Positions 8,184 to 17,127 are shown, counted from the first letter of the stretch. The stretch: DNA of 35,686 nt from SFHK01 sp963618055 (GCA_963618055.1 CAVERI010000023.1:1-35686); one strand, 5' to 3'. Made by a program: numbers and translations. Notes: generated by a model from the letters alone, not told the origin.

Positions 8184-10496
8184 TTAAATCTCGAAATGGA
8201 TTTCGTTTTCGCAGGCCGTCAGAAGCGCGTCGCCTTCTTCCACCTCCAGCCGCGCGCCGGAAAGACTCCGCACGGCGGGGATGTTCATCAGGCGGATGCG
8301 CAGGCCGGGCGCGTCGCCCTCCGTGCGGATGCGGATGGAATTGCCGTTCCGCTCCGCGGAGACGGTGAACGCTTCGTTTCCATGCCGGTCGCAGACCGTG
8401 CGCCGCGCGCGGTTGCGCAGGGCGTACAGGCGCAGGGTGACGTTTTTCTCATAATCGTAGTCGGCGCGGTCTTCGCAGGCGCCCAGCGGCAGGAGCGTGT
8501 TTTCCCGCACGAACAGCGGCAGCGAGTCGAAGCCGTATTCCTCCCTGTGCCAGCCCGGCTCATCCCTGACCTCGCCGGAGAGCAGGTGCGTCCACGTGCC
8601 GCGAGGCAGGCAATATTCGCCCACGTTGTCCTCGCGCATCACCGGCGCGACAAGCAGCGCGTCGCCCAGCATGTACTGCCGGTCGCAGTCCTCCACGCTG
8701 AGATCGTCTGGGAACTCCATCAGCATCGCGCGCATAGCGGGCACGCCCTCCCTGTGCGTTTCCACGGCCAAACCGTACAAATACGGCATCAGACGCGCCT
8801 TGAGGCGGGCGAACGCGCGGCACACGTCCACCGCCTCGTCGCCGAACAGCCACGGCACGCGATAGGAATCGCTGCCGTGCAGCCGGGAATGGGTAGAGAG
8901 AAGCCCGAAGGCCAGCCAGCGCTTGTATACATGGTCGGGCGCGGTGCCCTCGAAGCCGCCCATATCGTGGCTCCAGAAGCCGAAGCCGGACAGCGTAAGG
9001 CTCAGCCCGCCGCGCAGCGATTCTGCCATGGAGGGATAGGTGGAATTGCAGTCTCCGCCCCAGTGCACGGGGAATTGCTGGCCGCCGACGGTCGCGCTGC
9101 GCGCGAACAGGCAGGCGTTTTCCTCGCCGCGCTCCTCGCAGATGGCCTCGTGCACCACGCGGTTGTAAATCAGCGTGTAATAGTTGTGCATGCGCACAGG
9201 GTCGCTGCCGTCAAAGTACTTCACGTCGGTCGGGATGCGCTCGCCAAAATCGGTTTTGAAATAGTCCACGCCCTGCCGCATCAGCCCCTTGAGCTTTTCC
9301 TTATACCACGCGCGGCATTCCGGGTTTGTGAAATCGTACACGGCGCAGCCGGGCTGCCAGCGATCCCACTGCCACACGTCCCCGTTCGGACGGCACAGCA
9401 GGTAGCCCTTCTCCATCGCCTCGTCAAACGTTCGGCTTTTCTGGCCGATGTACGGGTTAATCCACACGCACACCTTCAGCCCGCGTTCGTGCAGCCGTTT
9501 CAGCAGGCCGGTCACGTCCGGGAACATGCGCTCGTCCCACTCAAAGCCGCACCACTCGCCCTCCTTCATCCAGAAGCAGTCGAAATGGAACACGGACAGC
9601 GGAATTTTCCGCTCCGCCATGCCGTCCACGAAGCGCATGACCGTGTTTTCGTCATACGACGTGGTGAACGACGACGACAGCCACAGGCCGAAGCTCTCCG
9701 GCGGCGGCAGCGCCGGACGGCCGGTGAGCGCGGTATACGCACGCAGAACGCCCTTCGCGTCCCCGCCGCCGATCACCAGAAAATCCAGCTTCTCGCCGGG
9801 CACGCTGAACTGCACCTTCGTGGCCGCCTCCGTGCATACCTCAAACGATACGGGGCCGGGATCGTTCACCAGCACGCCGCAGCCGCGGTTTGTCAGGTAG
9901 AACGGGATATTCTTGTACGCGATTTCCGACGACGTGCCGCCGTCCTCGTTCCAGACGTCCACCGTCTGGCCGTTTTTCACGAACGCCGTGAAGCGCTCGC
10001 CCAGACCGTACACCTTTTCGCCGACGCCAACCTCCAGCTGCCCTCGCATAAACGCGCCTTCGTCGGTGGTGATGTAGCTGAGCATGGTCGAGCCGAAGCG
10101 GTCGCCCACAGCCGTCAGGCGCTTTCCGCGATAGAAAAAGCGCATAAAGCAGGGGCGGAAGCTGATTTCCAGCGTCGTCTCCCCTGAGGAAATGCGCATG
10201 CCTGTTTCGTTTTGCTCAATTGCCAGCGTAAGCGCCTCGTCGTTCAGCTCGAACGACGGCATCTTCGCCCGGCTGCCCCGAAAATGGTACGCCTGCACGC
10301 GAAGCACGTCGCTGCGAGGCGACGAAATCGTCAGCTCGAGGGACGGCCCGTCCATCCCTCGCACGTCCGCGCGATAGCTGACGGCATACAGATACACGCT
10401 TTTGCCGTCCTCCGCCACGCGCACCTGCCGAATCTGTTCACAGTTGTAGGACGTCATTCCGGGCTTCATCACCCATTCGCCCACGTTGAATTTCAT
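8184..10496 (-). CDS. yicI: GH31 alpha-xylosidase (YicI type)
   Basis: A 770-aa glycoside hydrolase family 31 enzyme, nearly the same length as E. coli YicI (772 aa). It has an N-terminal beta-sandwich (about 1-250), a (beta/alpha)8 barrel (about 260-590) and C-terminal beta domains. The catalytic nucleophile lies in KTDFGERIPTD at D416, and the acid/base in HWGGDC at D482. Both positions coincide with the catalytic Asp416 and Asp482 of E. coli YicI. The GERIPTD extension is typical of the alpha-xylosidase subgroup and not of alpha-glucosidases. There is no signal peptide, so it probably releases alpha-linked xylose from the non-reducing end of imported oligosaccharides such as xyloglucan fragments. 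GGGGAGG lies 7 bases before the ATG. The HD-domain gene is 47 bases upstream on the same strand. No transporter or sugar regulator is adjacent. Confidence 0.93.
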   Translation of the reverse strand: MKFNVGEWVMKPGMTSYNCEQIRQVRVAEDGKSVYLYAVSYRADVRGMDGPSLELTISSPRSDVLRVQAYHFRGSRAKMPSFELNDEALTLAIEQNETGMRISSGETTLEISFRPCFMRFFYRGKRLTAVGDRFGSTMLSYITTDEGAFMRGQLEVGVGEKVYGLGERFTAFVKNGQTVDVWNEDGGTSSEIAYKNIPFYLTNRGCGVLVNDPGPVSFEVCTEAATKVQFSVPGEKLDFLVIGGGDAKGVLRAYTALTGRPALPPPESFGLWLSSSFTTSYDENTVMRFVDGMAERKIPLSVFHFDCFWMKEGEWCGFEWDERMFPDVTGLLKRLHERGLKVCVWINPYIGQKSRTFDEAMEKGYLLCRPNGDVWQWDRWQPGCAVYDFTNPECRAWYKEKLKGLMRQGVDYFKTDFGERIPTDVKYFDGSDPVRMHNYYTLIYNRVVHEAICEERGEENACLFARSATVGGQQFPVHWGGDCNSTYPSMAESLRGGLSLTLSGFGFWSHDMGGFEGTAPDHVYKRWLAFGLLSTHSRLHGSDSYRVPWLFGDEAVDVCRAFARLKARLMPYLYGLAVETHREGVPAMRAMLMEFPDDLSVEDCDRQYMLGDALLVAPVMREDNVGEYCLPRGTWTHLLSGEVRDEPGWHREEYGFDSLPLFVRENTLLPLGACEDRADYDYEKNVTLRLYALRNRARRTVCDRHGNEAFTVSAERNGNSIRIRTEGDAPGLRIRLMNIPAVRSLSGARLEVEEGDALLTACENEIHFEI

Positions 10497-10543
10497 GCCT
10501 TCGCCTCCCCTGTTTTCCTCGTCGTAGTTTTTTTCTTCCTTTA

Positions 10544-11038
10544 TTATTTGCCTATCTTGAATATGGAGCGAAGCAGCGCGTGCGCGGTTTCGGTCTTCAC
10601 ATATTTCTGATCGAACCGTGCAATGTTCTCGGCGCTGTACGCGCTCTCGCCCGCGTTCACAAGGTAGTCCGCCTCGATCAGAATCTGGTAATCGATTCCG
10701 TCAATCGCGTCCACCGTGTGGTGATGCGCCACAAGATACGCCACCCGCGCGATCTCCGCGTCGCTCAGACCGCTTCCCCGTAAAAACTCCGTCGCCAGCG
10801 CGCCGCCCTCCAGCTCCTGATGCTTGCCGTCCGCCTGCCCATACTTCCGGCGGCACAGCGGACACGCAATGTCATGCACCACCGCCGCGGCCTCCAGCAC
10901 CCTCTGCGTCTCCGAATCAAGCCCCTCCTGCTCGCCAATCAGCTTCGCGAAGCTCCAGACCTTGAGAAAATGATTGATGTCATGCAGATTCCCGTCGTAA
11001 AAATCGATCATTTTCTGAATGATTCCGCTGATATTCAT
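10544..11038 (-). CDS. HD-domain phosphohydrolase
   Basis: A 164-aa all-helical protein with the metal-binding HD superfamily pattern: H23, H55-D56 (VVHDIA), H72, H104-H105-H106 and D123. Such small stand-alone HD proteins hydrolyse phosphomonoesters or phosphodiesters, often of nucleotides; the substrate here is unknown. I chose the ATG at 11038 (MNISGII) because GGGAGGG lies 6 bases upstream, whereas the in-frame ATG two codons earlier touches that site and the first in-frame start (11083) lies near the -10 box. A good promoter lies 36 bases upstream. The downstream alpha-xylosidase gene is 47 bases away with no hairpin between, so the two may be co-transcribed. Confidence 0.87.
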   Translation of the reverse strand: MNISGIIQKMIDFYDGNLHDINHFLKVWSFAKLIGEQEGLDSETQRVLEAAAVVHDIACPLCRRKYGQADGKHQELEGGALATEFLRGSGLSDAEIARVAYLVAHHHTVDAIDGIDYQILIEADYLVNAGESAYSAENIARFDQKYVKTETAHALLRSIFKIGK

Positions 11039-11073
11039 CCGCATCCCTCCCAGTAAAGCGCTTTCCATCCCCA

Positions 11074-11102
11074 AGTATACCACAGAATCCGCCGCCGCTC
11101 AA
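11074..11102 (-). promoter_or_regulatory. Promoter of the HD-domain / alpha-xylosidase unit
   Basis: On the minus strand TTGAGC (11102-11097) and TATACT (11079-11074) are separated by 17 bases. The start codon is 35 bases downstream. Confidence 0.7.
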
Positions 11103-11172
11103 CCATTCCAGCACAATTCTGAGATTTGGGCTGCGGCAAAATTCAGACTTTGGTCTGTTTTATCCAGAAAGA

Positions 11173-11225
11173 AAACCGCAGTCTGTTTTTTTGATTTCTG
11201 CTCGCATTAAAACAGACTGCGGTTT
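11173..11225 (-). terminator. Terminator of the second ABC exporter operon, 17-bp perfect stem
   Basis: Bases 11173-11189 are the exact reverse complement of 11209-11225, with a 19-base loop. The arm core is CCGCAGTCTG. On the minus strand the stem starts 3 bases after the stop of the exporter gene and is followed by TTCTTTC. A shorter hairpin, CAGAC/GTCTG (11144-11157), lies beyond it and repeats the same GTCTGTTTT word. Confidence 0.72.
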
Positions 11226-11228
11226 GTT

Positions 11229-13304
11229 TTATTCCTTATTTCCTTCGTCTTCCTCTACCAGACCGCTGCGGTACTGACTCTTGAGCAGGTTGGCATAGAA
11301 GCCGTCGGCGGCGAGCAGCTGCTCGTGCGTGCCGCGCTCGATGATTTCGCCGCCGTTGAGCACGAGAATCTGATCGGCGCCGCGAATTGTGGACAGGCGG
11401 TGCGCAATCACGAAGCTGGTGCGCCCCTTCATCAGCGTCAGCATGGCCTGCTGGATGTGCATCTCCGTGCGAGTATCGACGGAGCTGGTTGCCTCGTCGA
11501 GAATCAGCACCGACGGGTCTGCGAGGATGGCGCGGGCAATGGACAGAAGCTGTCTCTGTCCCTGCGACAGGTTCGCGCCGGCCTCGGCCAGCTCGGTATC
11601 GTAGCCCTGCGGCAGGCGTTCGATGAACTCCTCGCAGTTGGCCAGCTTCGCCGCGCGGTGAATCTGCTCGTCGGACGCGTCCGGGCGGCCATAAGCGATG
11701 TTGTCCCGAATCGTTCCGGCGAACAGGTACACGTCCTGAAGCACCATGCCCAGACTCAGCCGCAGCGGGCGGCGCTGGATGTCGCGGATGTTGATTCCGT
11801 CGATGAAGATATCGCCGGAGTCGATGTCGTAAAACCGCATCAGCAGGTTGACGACGGTGGTCTTGCCCGCGCCGGTAGGGCCGACGAGCGCAATCGTCTG
11901 CCCCGGCTTCGCCTCGAAGGACACGTTCTTCAGAATCGGGCGCGCCGGGTCGTAGCCGAAGGTGACGTTTCGGAATTCCACATGTCCCTGCGGATGCGCG
12001 AGCGGGTCGGCGTTCGGCGCGTCCTCCGGCTCGGGCTCCACGTCCATCACCTCAAACACGCGCTCCGCGCCGGCCAGCGCCGACTGGATGGACGTGATGA
12101 GATTCGCAATCTGGTTAAACGGGTTGGCAAACTGGCGGGAATATTGCAAAAACGACTGAATCATGCCGATGGAGCCCACGCTGCCGCTTACCACTAAGAA
12201 GCCGCCGATGCCGCTCATCAGCGCGTAGGCGAAGTTGTGCACCACGTTCATCAGCGGGCCCATGGCGGAGGACAGGATGCTGGCGGTCACGCCCGCCTTC
12301 GTAAGCTCCTCGTTGGCCTCGTCAAAGTCGTGAATCACGTTTTCCTCGCGGCAGAACACCTTCACGACGCGCGCGCCGCTGACCGTTTCCTCCACGATGC
12401 CGTTCAGCTCGCCCAGACAGGCCTGCTGCTCCTTGAACAGCCTGCGCGTACGCTTGGTCACGGTGCGGGCAATCAGCAGGCTCACGGGAATGGTAATGCA
12501 GCTGACCAGCGTCAGCTGCCAGCTGAGCCGGAGCATCATATACAGGCACATGACCAGCGTAATCACGGCGGAAAGAATCTGCGTGACCGAGTTGGAAAGC
12601 ATGCTGGACACGTTGTCCACATCGTTGGTCAGGCGGCTCATCAGCTGGCCGTGCGGCGTGGAATCAAAATACCGAAGCGGCAGCGCCTGCAGCTTATCGA
12701 ACAGCTCTGTGCGAATGACGCGCACCGTGTGCTGCGCCACGCGCACCAGCATCAGCTGCTGGAACAGGGACAGAAGCGTGCCCGCCAGATACAGCCCGCC
12801 CAGCTTCAAAAGCAGCTCCGTCAGGCGCGCGCTCGCTTCGCCGGTAGAAATGTACAGAATCGCGCCGCCGCCCGCCGTGGCCACGGCGAAATTCGCCAGT
12901 GAGAACACAAGGCCCTCGGTCATCAGCCTCCCCGCGTCCTTTTTCAGCCCTTCCCGATTCAGGCGGGCGGAAAGGAACAGGGCGTTTGAGACGTATACGC
13001 CGAACACGCCCGCGGCAATCAGCGCGGGGTTCAGGTTGGTAGCGGCGTTCAGCGCGTCAATCAGGCTGCCGGACACGCGCGGCGTGAGCAGCGAGGTAAC
13101 GGTGGAAGCAATCAGCGCCAGTATGGCGGCAAGCAGCGGCAGGCGCACGCTGGTCAGGTAGCCGGACAGGCGGCGGATGACGCCGCGCGCGTCCTTCACC
13201 TTGGCGCGCTCCATGCCGCGCGGGCCGGGGCCGTGCCCGCGGCCGGTCATCTGCGCGGGCGCGTAGCGGCGCTTCTTCTCGGGGGTTTTTACGGGTTCAC
13301 TCAT
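11229..13304 (-). CDS. Heterodimeric ABC exporter subunit, canonical catalytic site (second pair)
   Basis: A 691-aa half-transporter with a long basic, Pro/Gly-rich cytoplasmic N-terminus (about 50 residues), six membrane helices and a nucleotide-binding domain. Walker A is GPTGAGKT (475-482). Walker B has the catalytic Glu, E604, and the switch His is H635 in IAHRLSTI. The signature is altered to LSQGQ (579-583). It is the second gene of a leftward operon and overlaps the stop of its partner by 4 bases (ATGA), indicating translational coupling. With the partner it forms an exporter of the TM287/288 type. No regulator is adjacent, and the substrate is unknown. Both subunits are diverged from the pair at 1860-5362, so this is not a recent local duplication. 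Confidence 0.92.
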   Translation of the reverse strand: MSEPVKTPEKKRRYAPAQMTGRGHGPGPRGMERAKVKDARGVIRRLSGYLTSVRLPLLAAILALIASTVTSLLTPRVSGSLIDALNAATNLNPALIAAGVFGVYVSNALFLSARLNREGLKKDAGRLMTEGLVFSLANFAVATAGGGAILYISTGEASARLTELLLKLGGLYLAGTLLSLFQQLMLVRVAQHTVRVIRTELFDKLQALPLRYFDSTPHGQLMSRLTNDVDNVSSMLSNSVTQILSAVITLVMCLYMMLRLSWQLTLVSCITIPVSLLIARTVTKRTRRLFKEQQACLGELNGIVEETVSGARVVKVFCREENVIHDFDEANEELTKAGVTASILSSAMGPLMNVVHNFAYALMSGIGGFLVVSGSVGSIGMIQSFLQYSRQFANPFNQIANLITSIQSALAGAERVFEVMDVEPEPEDAPNADPLAHPQGHVEFRNVTFGYDPARPILKNVSFEAKPGQTIALVGPTGAGKTTVVNLLMRFYDIDSGDIFIDGINIRDIQRRPLRLSLGMVLQDVYLFAGTIRDNIAYGRPDASDEQIHRAAKLANCEEFIERLPQGYDTELAEAGANLSQGQRQLLSIARAILADPSVLILDEATSSVDTRTEMHIQQAMLTLMKGRTSFVIAHRLSTIRGADQILVLNGGEIIERGTHEQLLAADGFYANLLKSQYRSGLVEEDEGNKE

Positions 13305-15028
13305 GCGTGCGCCGCCTCCTCTCCCAGCTGCGAAACCACGATTTCGCGGTATACCTCGCAGCGCTTTTTCAGCTCTTCATGCCTGCCGGAATCGATCACG
13401 CGGCCGTTTTCCATCACCAGAATACGATCCGCGTCCATCACGGACGAGATGCGCTGCGCGATAATGAACACGGTCATGTCACCGAACGCGCCGCGCAGAC
13501 CCTTCTGAATCTCCGCCTCGGTCGCAAGGTCGACCGCGCTGGTGGAGTCGTCCAGTATCAGAATGCGCGGATGCTTCGCCAGCGCGCGGGCAATGCACAG
13601 GCGCTGCTTCTGGCCGCCGGACAGGTTCACACCCCGCTGGCCGAGCTCGGTCTGATAGCCCTCCGCCAGCTTTTCCACAAACGGGTCGGCCTGCGCAATG
13701 GCGGCGGCGTGCCGAAGCGCCTCCATCGACGCGTTTTCGTCGCCCCATCGCAGGTTTTCCTCGATGGTACCGGTGAACAGCACGCTTTCCTGCAGCGCCA
13801 CGCCAATCGCGCCGCGCAGCGCGTTCAGATGATACGCGCGCACGTCCCTGCCGTCGATTTTCACGCTGCCCTCCGACACATCGTACAGGCGGGGAATCAG
13901 CGAAATCAGCGTAGATTTGCCGGAGCCGGTGGAGCCGAGAATGGCAATCGTCTCGCCCGCGCGGGCGGTAAACGTAATGTCGCTGAGCACATTGCCGCTC
14001 TGCCCCGGGTAGGCAAAGCTCACATGGTCAAACGCCACCTCGCCGCGCGTGACCGCGGCCTCCGCGTCCGGGCCGTCCACAATGTCCGACTGGGTGTTCA
14101 GCACCTCCAGCACGCGCTGAATGGACACGCCCGCGCGGGAGAGGAACATCAGCATAAACGAGGACATGGTAAGCGACATCAGAATCTGCATGATGTAATT
14201 GGAAAACGCCATAATCTCGCCCGGCGTAAGCTCGCCGTGAAAGACCATTCTGCCGCCGAAGGCGTACATCAGAATCATCGTGGCGTTCATAATCAGGTTG
14301 ATCAGCGGAAAGGCCATGGACATCATCATCATGGCGCGCATGGTGGAATCGCACAGATCGTCGTTGGCGACCTTGAACTTCGCCTTCTCATGGTCGGCGC
14401 GGGCGAACGCCTTCACCACGCGGATGCCGGAAAGGTTCTCCTGCATCACGGTGTTCACGCGATCCAGCTTTTCCTGCATGGACGTAAACAGCGGGCGGCC
14501 GCGCTTGAGCAGAAACACAATCATCGCCGCGAGGAACGGAATCGCCGCCAGCACCACCAGCGACAGCTTCGCGTTCAGCACCAGCACCATCACCACGCCG
14601 CCGATGCACAGAAACGGCGCGCGCACCAGCATGCGGATGCAGGTGGTGAACGCGTTCTGAATCTGGGTTACGTCGTTCGTCGTGCGCGTGACCAGCGAGC
14701 CGGTCTTGAACCGGTCGATATCCGAAAAGGAGAACGACTGAATGCGCCGGTACAGGTCGCTGCGCAGGTCGCGCGCGAAGCCATAGCCCGCGCGGGTGGA
14801 AAAATACATATTGCCCAGACCGCCAATGACGCCCAGCACCGCGCACACGAACATCAGCACACACGTGTGCACGATATACGCCTTGTCCGAGTTCGCCACG
14901 CCAATGTCGATTACACGGCTCATCAGCGCCGGCTGCATCAGATCCATCGCAACCTCCAGCAGCATAAACAGCGGCGCGAGCAGCGTCGGCAGCATGTACG
15001 GCTTCAGATACCTGAAAAGTCGTTTCAA
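13301..15028 (-). CDS. Heterodimeric ABC exporter subunit with degenerate ATPase site (second pair)
   Basis: A 575-aa half-transporter: six membrane helices to about residue 310, then a nucleotide-binding domain. Walker A is GSTGSGKS (365-372) and the signature LSGGQ (469-473) is canonical. The Walker B Glu is Asp (D493-D494) and the switch His is Gln (Q525, in IAQRISSV). These substitutions mark the non-hydrolytic site, complementing the partner's LSQGQ signature. The start is a TTG at 15028 (MKRLFRYL), with AAGGAAG about 10 bases upstream; no ATG fits better. It is the first gene of the leftward operon. Confidence 0.92.
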   Translation of the reverse strand: MKRLFRYLKPYMLPTLLAPLFMLLEVAMDLMQPALMSRVIDIGVANSDKAYIVHTCVLMFVCAVLGVIGGLGNMYFSTRAGYGFARDLRSDLYRRIQSFSFSDIDRFKTGSLVTRTTNDVTQIQNAFTTCIRMLVRAPFLCIGGVVMVLVLNAKLSLVVLAAIPFLAAMIVFLLKRGRPLFTSMQEKLDRVNTVMQENLSGIRVVKAFARADHEKAKFKVANDDLCDSTMRAMMMMSMAFPLINLIMNATMILMYAFGGRMVFHGELTPGEIMAFSNYIMQILMSLTMSSFMLMFLSRAGVSIQRVLEVLNTQSDIVDGPDAEAAVTRGEVAFDHVSFAYPGQSGNVLSDITFTARAGETIAILGSTGSGKSTLISLIPRLYDVSEGSVKIDGRDVRAYHLNALRGAIGVALQESVLFTGTIEENLRWGDENASMEALRHAAAIAQADPFVEKLAEGYQTELGQRGVNLSGGQKQRLCIARALAKHPRILILDDSTSAVDLATEAEIQKGLRGAFGDMTVFIIAQRISSVMDADRILVMENGRVIDSGRHEELKKRCEVYREIVVSQLGEEAAHA

Positions 15029-15063
15029 GTCCGCTTCACTTCCTTAAATAATAGAATACGAGC

Positions 15064-15092
15064 ATTCTGCCATAAACCCGGCGATTTGTCTA
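15064..15092 (-). promoter_or_regulatory. Weak candidate promoter of the second ABC exporter operon
   Basis: On the minus strand TAGACA (15092-15087) and CAGAAT (15069-15064) are 17 bases apart, about 35 bases upstream of the TTG start. Two mismatches in the -10 make this tentative. Confidence 0.35.
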
Positions 15093-15272
15093 CGCATCCC
15101 GCGTTAAACCGAAAACACAATGATAACTTTTTATCCCTGCCTTCTCCCGCGCGGCGCCCTCGGAGTTCTGCCGGCCTCCCGTTCATATTTACATATATTT
15201 TGTCGATATATCGTCAATTTCCATAATTAGAGACACAAAACGAAACATTTGAGCCGTCTTGTGTGCGATTTG

Positions 15273-15286
15273 CAATGTTAACATTG
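15273..15286. promoter_or_regulatory. 14-bp perfect palindrome upstream of the carbohydrate operon
   Basis: CAATGTTAACATTG is its own reverse complement and lies 45 bases upstream of the -35 box of the operon at 15429. The position suits an activator or a distal repressor site. No regulator gene lies in the operon, so the binding protein is unknown. Confidence 0.5.
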
Positions 15287-15330
15287 AAAATAAACAATAG
15301 GTCATGCTGCATAATTTACGTGATTTATTA

Positions 15331-15360
15331 TTGACGACTTTGATTTATTCGTGTTATAAT
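15331..15360 (+). promoter_or_regulatory. Promoter of the carbohydrate uptake operon
   Basis: TTGACG (15331-15336) and exact TATAAT (15355-15360), 18-base spacer, 69 bases upstream of the first start codon. Confidence 0.82.
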
Positions 15361-15428
15361 AGAATTGTAGGACGGAGCCTGTAAAAAATTATAAACCGGG
15401 CGCGTCGAAAGGACGTCTATAGAAGGCT

Positions 15429-17111
15429 ATGAAGGACTTTTATCTCCCTATTGTAAAGGCCTGCGACCGCGGCGTCGAAGCCATGCTTTCCCGCATATGC
15501 GTGGATCCGGACAATTTTTATCGCGGTACGCTGGACGACATGACCTACCTGACCGAGCCGAACGCCGGATGCAGCCTGATTCACGGCTGTCTCGCAGCGT
15601 ACTCCTGCGCCGAAAGCCGTTTTTATCGCGACCCGAAGATGCTCAGGGTTACCCGCGACGCGTGCGAAATGCTTCTGCGCACGCTGCACCCCGACGGAAC
15701 CGTCGATTTCCTCGCCACCAACTACTATACGCCCGCGACGTTTGAAATTCAGGCGTTCTGCCGCGGCTACAAATGCTTCGTGCGCTGCATGCAGGGAAGC
15801 GCCGAGGAGGAGGAAACGAAGGCGCTGCTTTTGCGCACGCTGGAAAAGCTGGCCTCCGGCTGCCTGAACGGCGGCTTCCACACGCCGAACCACCGCTGGG
15901 TGGAGTGCGCCGCAATGCTGATGAGCTACAACATCCTCGGCTGGCCGGAGCTTCTGAAGAAGGTGAAAAGCTACCTGTCCGAGGGCGTTGACTGCGACGA
16001 ATACGGCGAGTTCACCGAGCGCAGCATGGGCTGCTACAACCCCATCAACGTGAACTCCATGATGGTTATGGCCGAGGAGGGCCATATGCCCGAGCTGTAC
16101 GAGTACGCGAAAAGGAACCTCGACCTCACCTTCCAGTATCTGGACGGCGACGGCACGCTGTTCACGCGCAATTCCCGCCGGCAGGACAGGGGCGACGAGC
16201 GCTACTATCCCGCGCATAACTGGTTTTTCCTGTATCTGTGGGCGGGCGAGCTGTTTGGAAACCGCAAATACCTGAAATTCGCGCGCGACATGGCGGAACG
16301 CAGCATCCAGCTCGGCCTCGGCGTGCCCGGCTGTCTGTGGCTGTATCTTCTGCGCCCGCAGCTCAAGGAATTCTCTCCCGACCTTTCGGACGTGGAGATT
16401 GCCGGCCACTACCACGCGTTCTACCCCAATTCCAACATTCTGCGCGTGCGCAAGGGCGACTTCAGCTACACGCTGGTTGCGAACAATCCGGACTTTCTGC
16501 ACGTAAAATTCGGAGAAGCCATGATGACCGTGCGCATGTGCGCCTCGTTCTTCGCCGTCGCGCAGTTCGCGCCCGCGAAAATCGAAAAGACGGAAGCCGG
16601 CTGCCGCATGACCTTCCGCGGCCACGGCGAATACAAGGGGCTTTTCCCCCAGCCGCCGGAGACGGCCGACTGGTTCAAGATGGATCACAGCCTGCGCCCG
16701 GTGCTGCATTCGTGCGATTTGGACTACACGCTGGACGTGATCGACCTTCCGGACGGCGTGCGCCTGAACATCCGCGTGGACAACACGCCGCGCGTGCCCT
16801 TCAAGCTGGAATTCGCCATTGAGGCGGGCACGCGGCTGGAGACCGACAGCGTGATCATGGACACCGTGGCCGGCGGCTCCATCGCCATAAAGGAAGGCCG
16901 CGCGCGGCTGGAAAACGTGCGCACCGGAAGCGAAATCACGCTGACGGGGCTGTTTGCCGAGCACATGTATCACCGCACGATGCGCGGCAGCATCCCGCCC
17001 GCGGAGGGCGCGTTCACGCTGTACGCCACCGGCTATTCCCCCATCGACCGCACGGTCGAAATACATTTTTCCAAGAGAACCCACGCCCGCGCCATGCGCG
17101 AAAAAGTCTGA
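15429..17111 (+). CDS. Uncharacterised alpha-toroid plus beta-sandwich protein, possible polysaccharide/oligosaccharide lyase
   Basis: A 560-aa protein without a signal peptide, so cytoplasmic. I do not recognise a named family with certainty. Residues 1-310 are rich in paired helices, as in (alpha/alpha) toroid carbohydrate enzymes; residues about 325-555 look like all-beta strands. This two-part plan is that of heparinase II/III-like and oligoalginate lyases. Possible catalytic residues in the spacing used by such lyases are N154-H155 (TPNHRWVE) and Y203 (SMGCYN). It is the first gene of an operon with a GH105 hydrolase and an oligosaccharide importer. A lyase creating the unsaturated ends removed by GH105 would fit, as would a glycoside hydrolase or isomerase. 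The ATG has GAAGG very close upstream and AAAGGA 15 bases upstream, so initiation is not optimal. Confidence 0.55.
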   Translation: MKDFYLPIVKACDRGVEAMLSRICVDPDNFYRGTLDDMTYLTEPNAGCSLIHGCLAAYSCAESRFYRDPKMLRVTRDACEMLLRTLHPDGTVDFLATNYYTPATFEIQAFCRGYKCFVRCMQGSAEEEETKALLLRTLEKLASGCLNGGFHTPNHRWVECAAMLMSYNILGWPELLKKVKSYLSEGVDCDEYGEFTERSMGCYNPINVNSMMVMAEEGHMPELYEYAKRNLDLTFQYLDGDGTLFTRNSRRQDRGDERYYPAHNWFFLYLWAGELFGNRKYLKFARDMAERSIQLGLGVPGCLWLYLLRPQLKEFSPDLSDVEIAGHYHAFYPNSNILRVRKGDFSYTLVANNPDFLHVKFGEAMMTVRMCASFFAVAQFAPAKIEKTEAGCRMTFRGHGEYKGLFPQPPETADWFKMDHSLRPVLHSCDLDYTLDVIDLPDGVRLNIRVDNTPRVPFKLEFAIEAGTRLETDSVIMDTVAGGSIAIKEGRARLENVRTGSEITLTGLFAEHMYHRTMRGSIPPAEGAFTLYATGYSPIDRTVEIHFSKRTHARAMREKV

Positions 17112-17127
17112 CGGGAGGAACCCTACG

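Larger units (their letters stand above)
15029..15428. other. 400-bp AT-rich divergent intergenic region
   Basis: No open frame here looks coding. The region separates the leftward exporter operon from the rightward carbohydrate operon. Besides the promoters listed separately, it holds two palindromes: CGATATATCG (15204-15213) and a 14-bp perfect one (15273-15286). It is distinctly AT-richer than the flanking genes, as expected for a regulatory region. Confidence 0.7.

Noticed and set aside
8196..10187. 663-codon frame on the plus strand
   Set aside because: Antisense to the alpha-xylosidase, whose catalytic residues are intact. The plus-strand translation is His/Ala/Arg/Val-rich without a known domain.
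13307..15226. 639-codon frame on the plus strand
   Set aside because: Antisense to the second ABC exporter's first subunit; His/Arg/Gln-rich with no motif.
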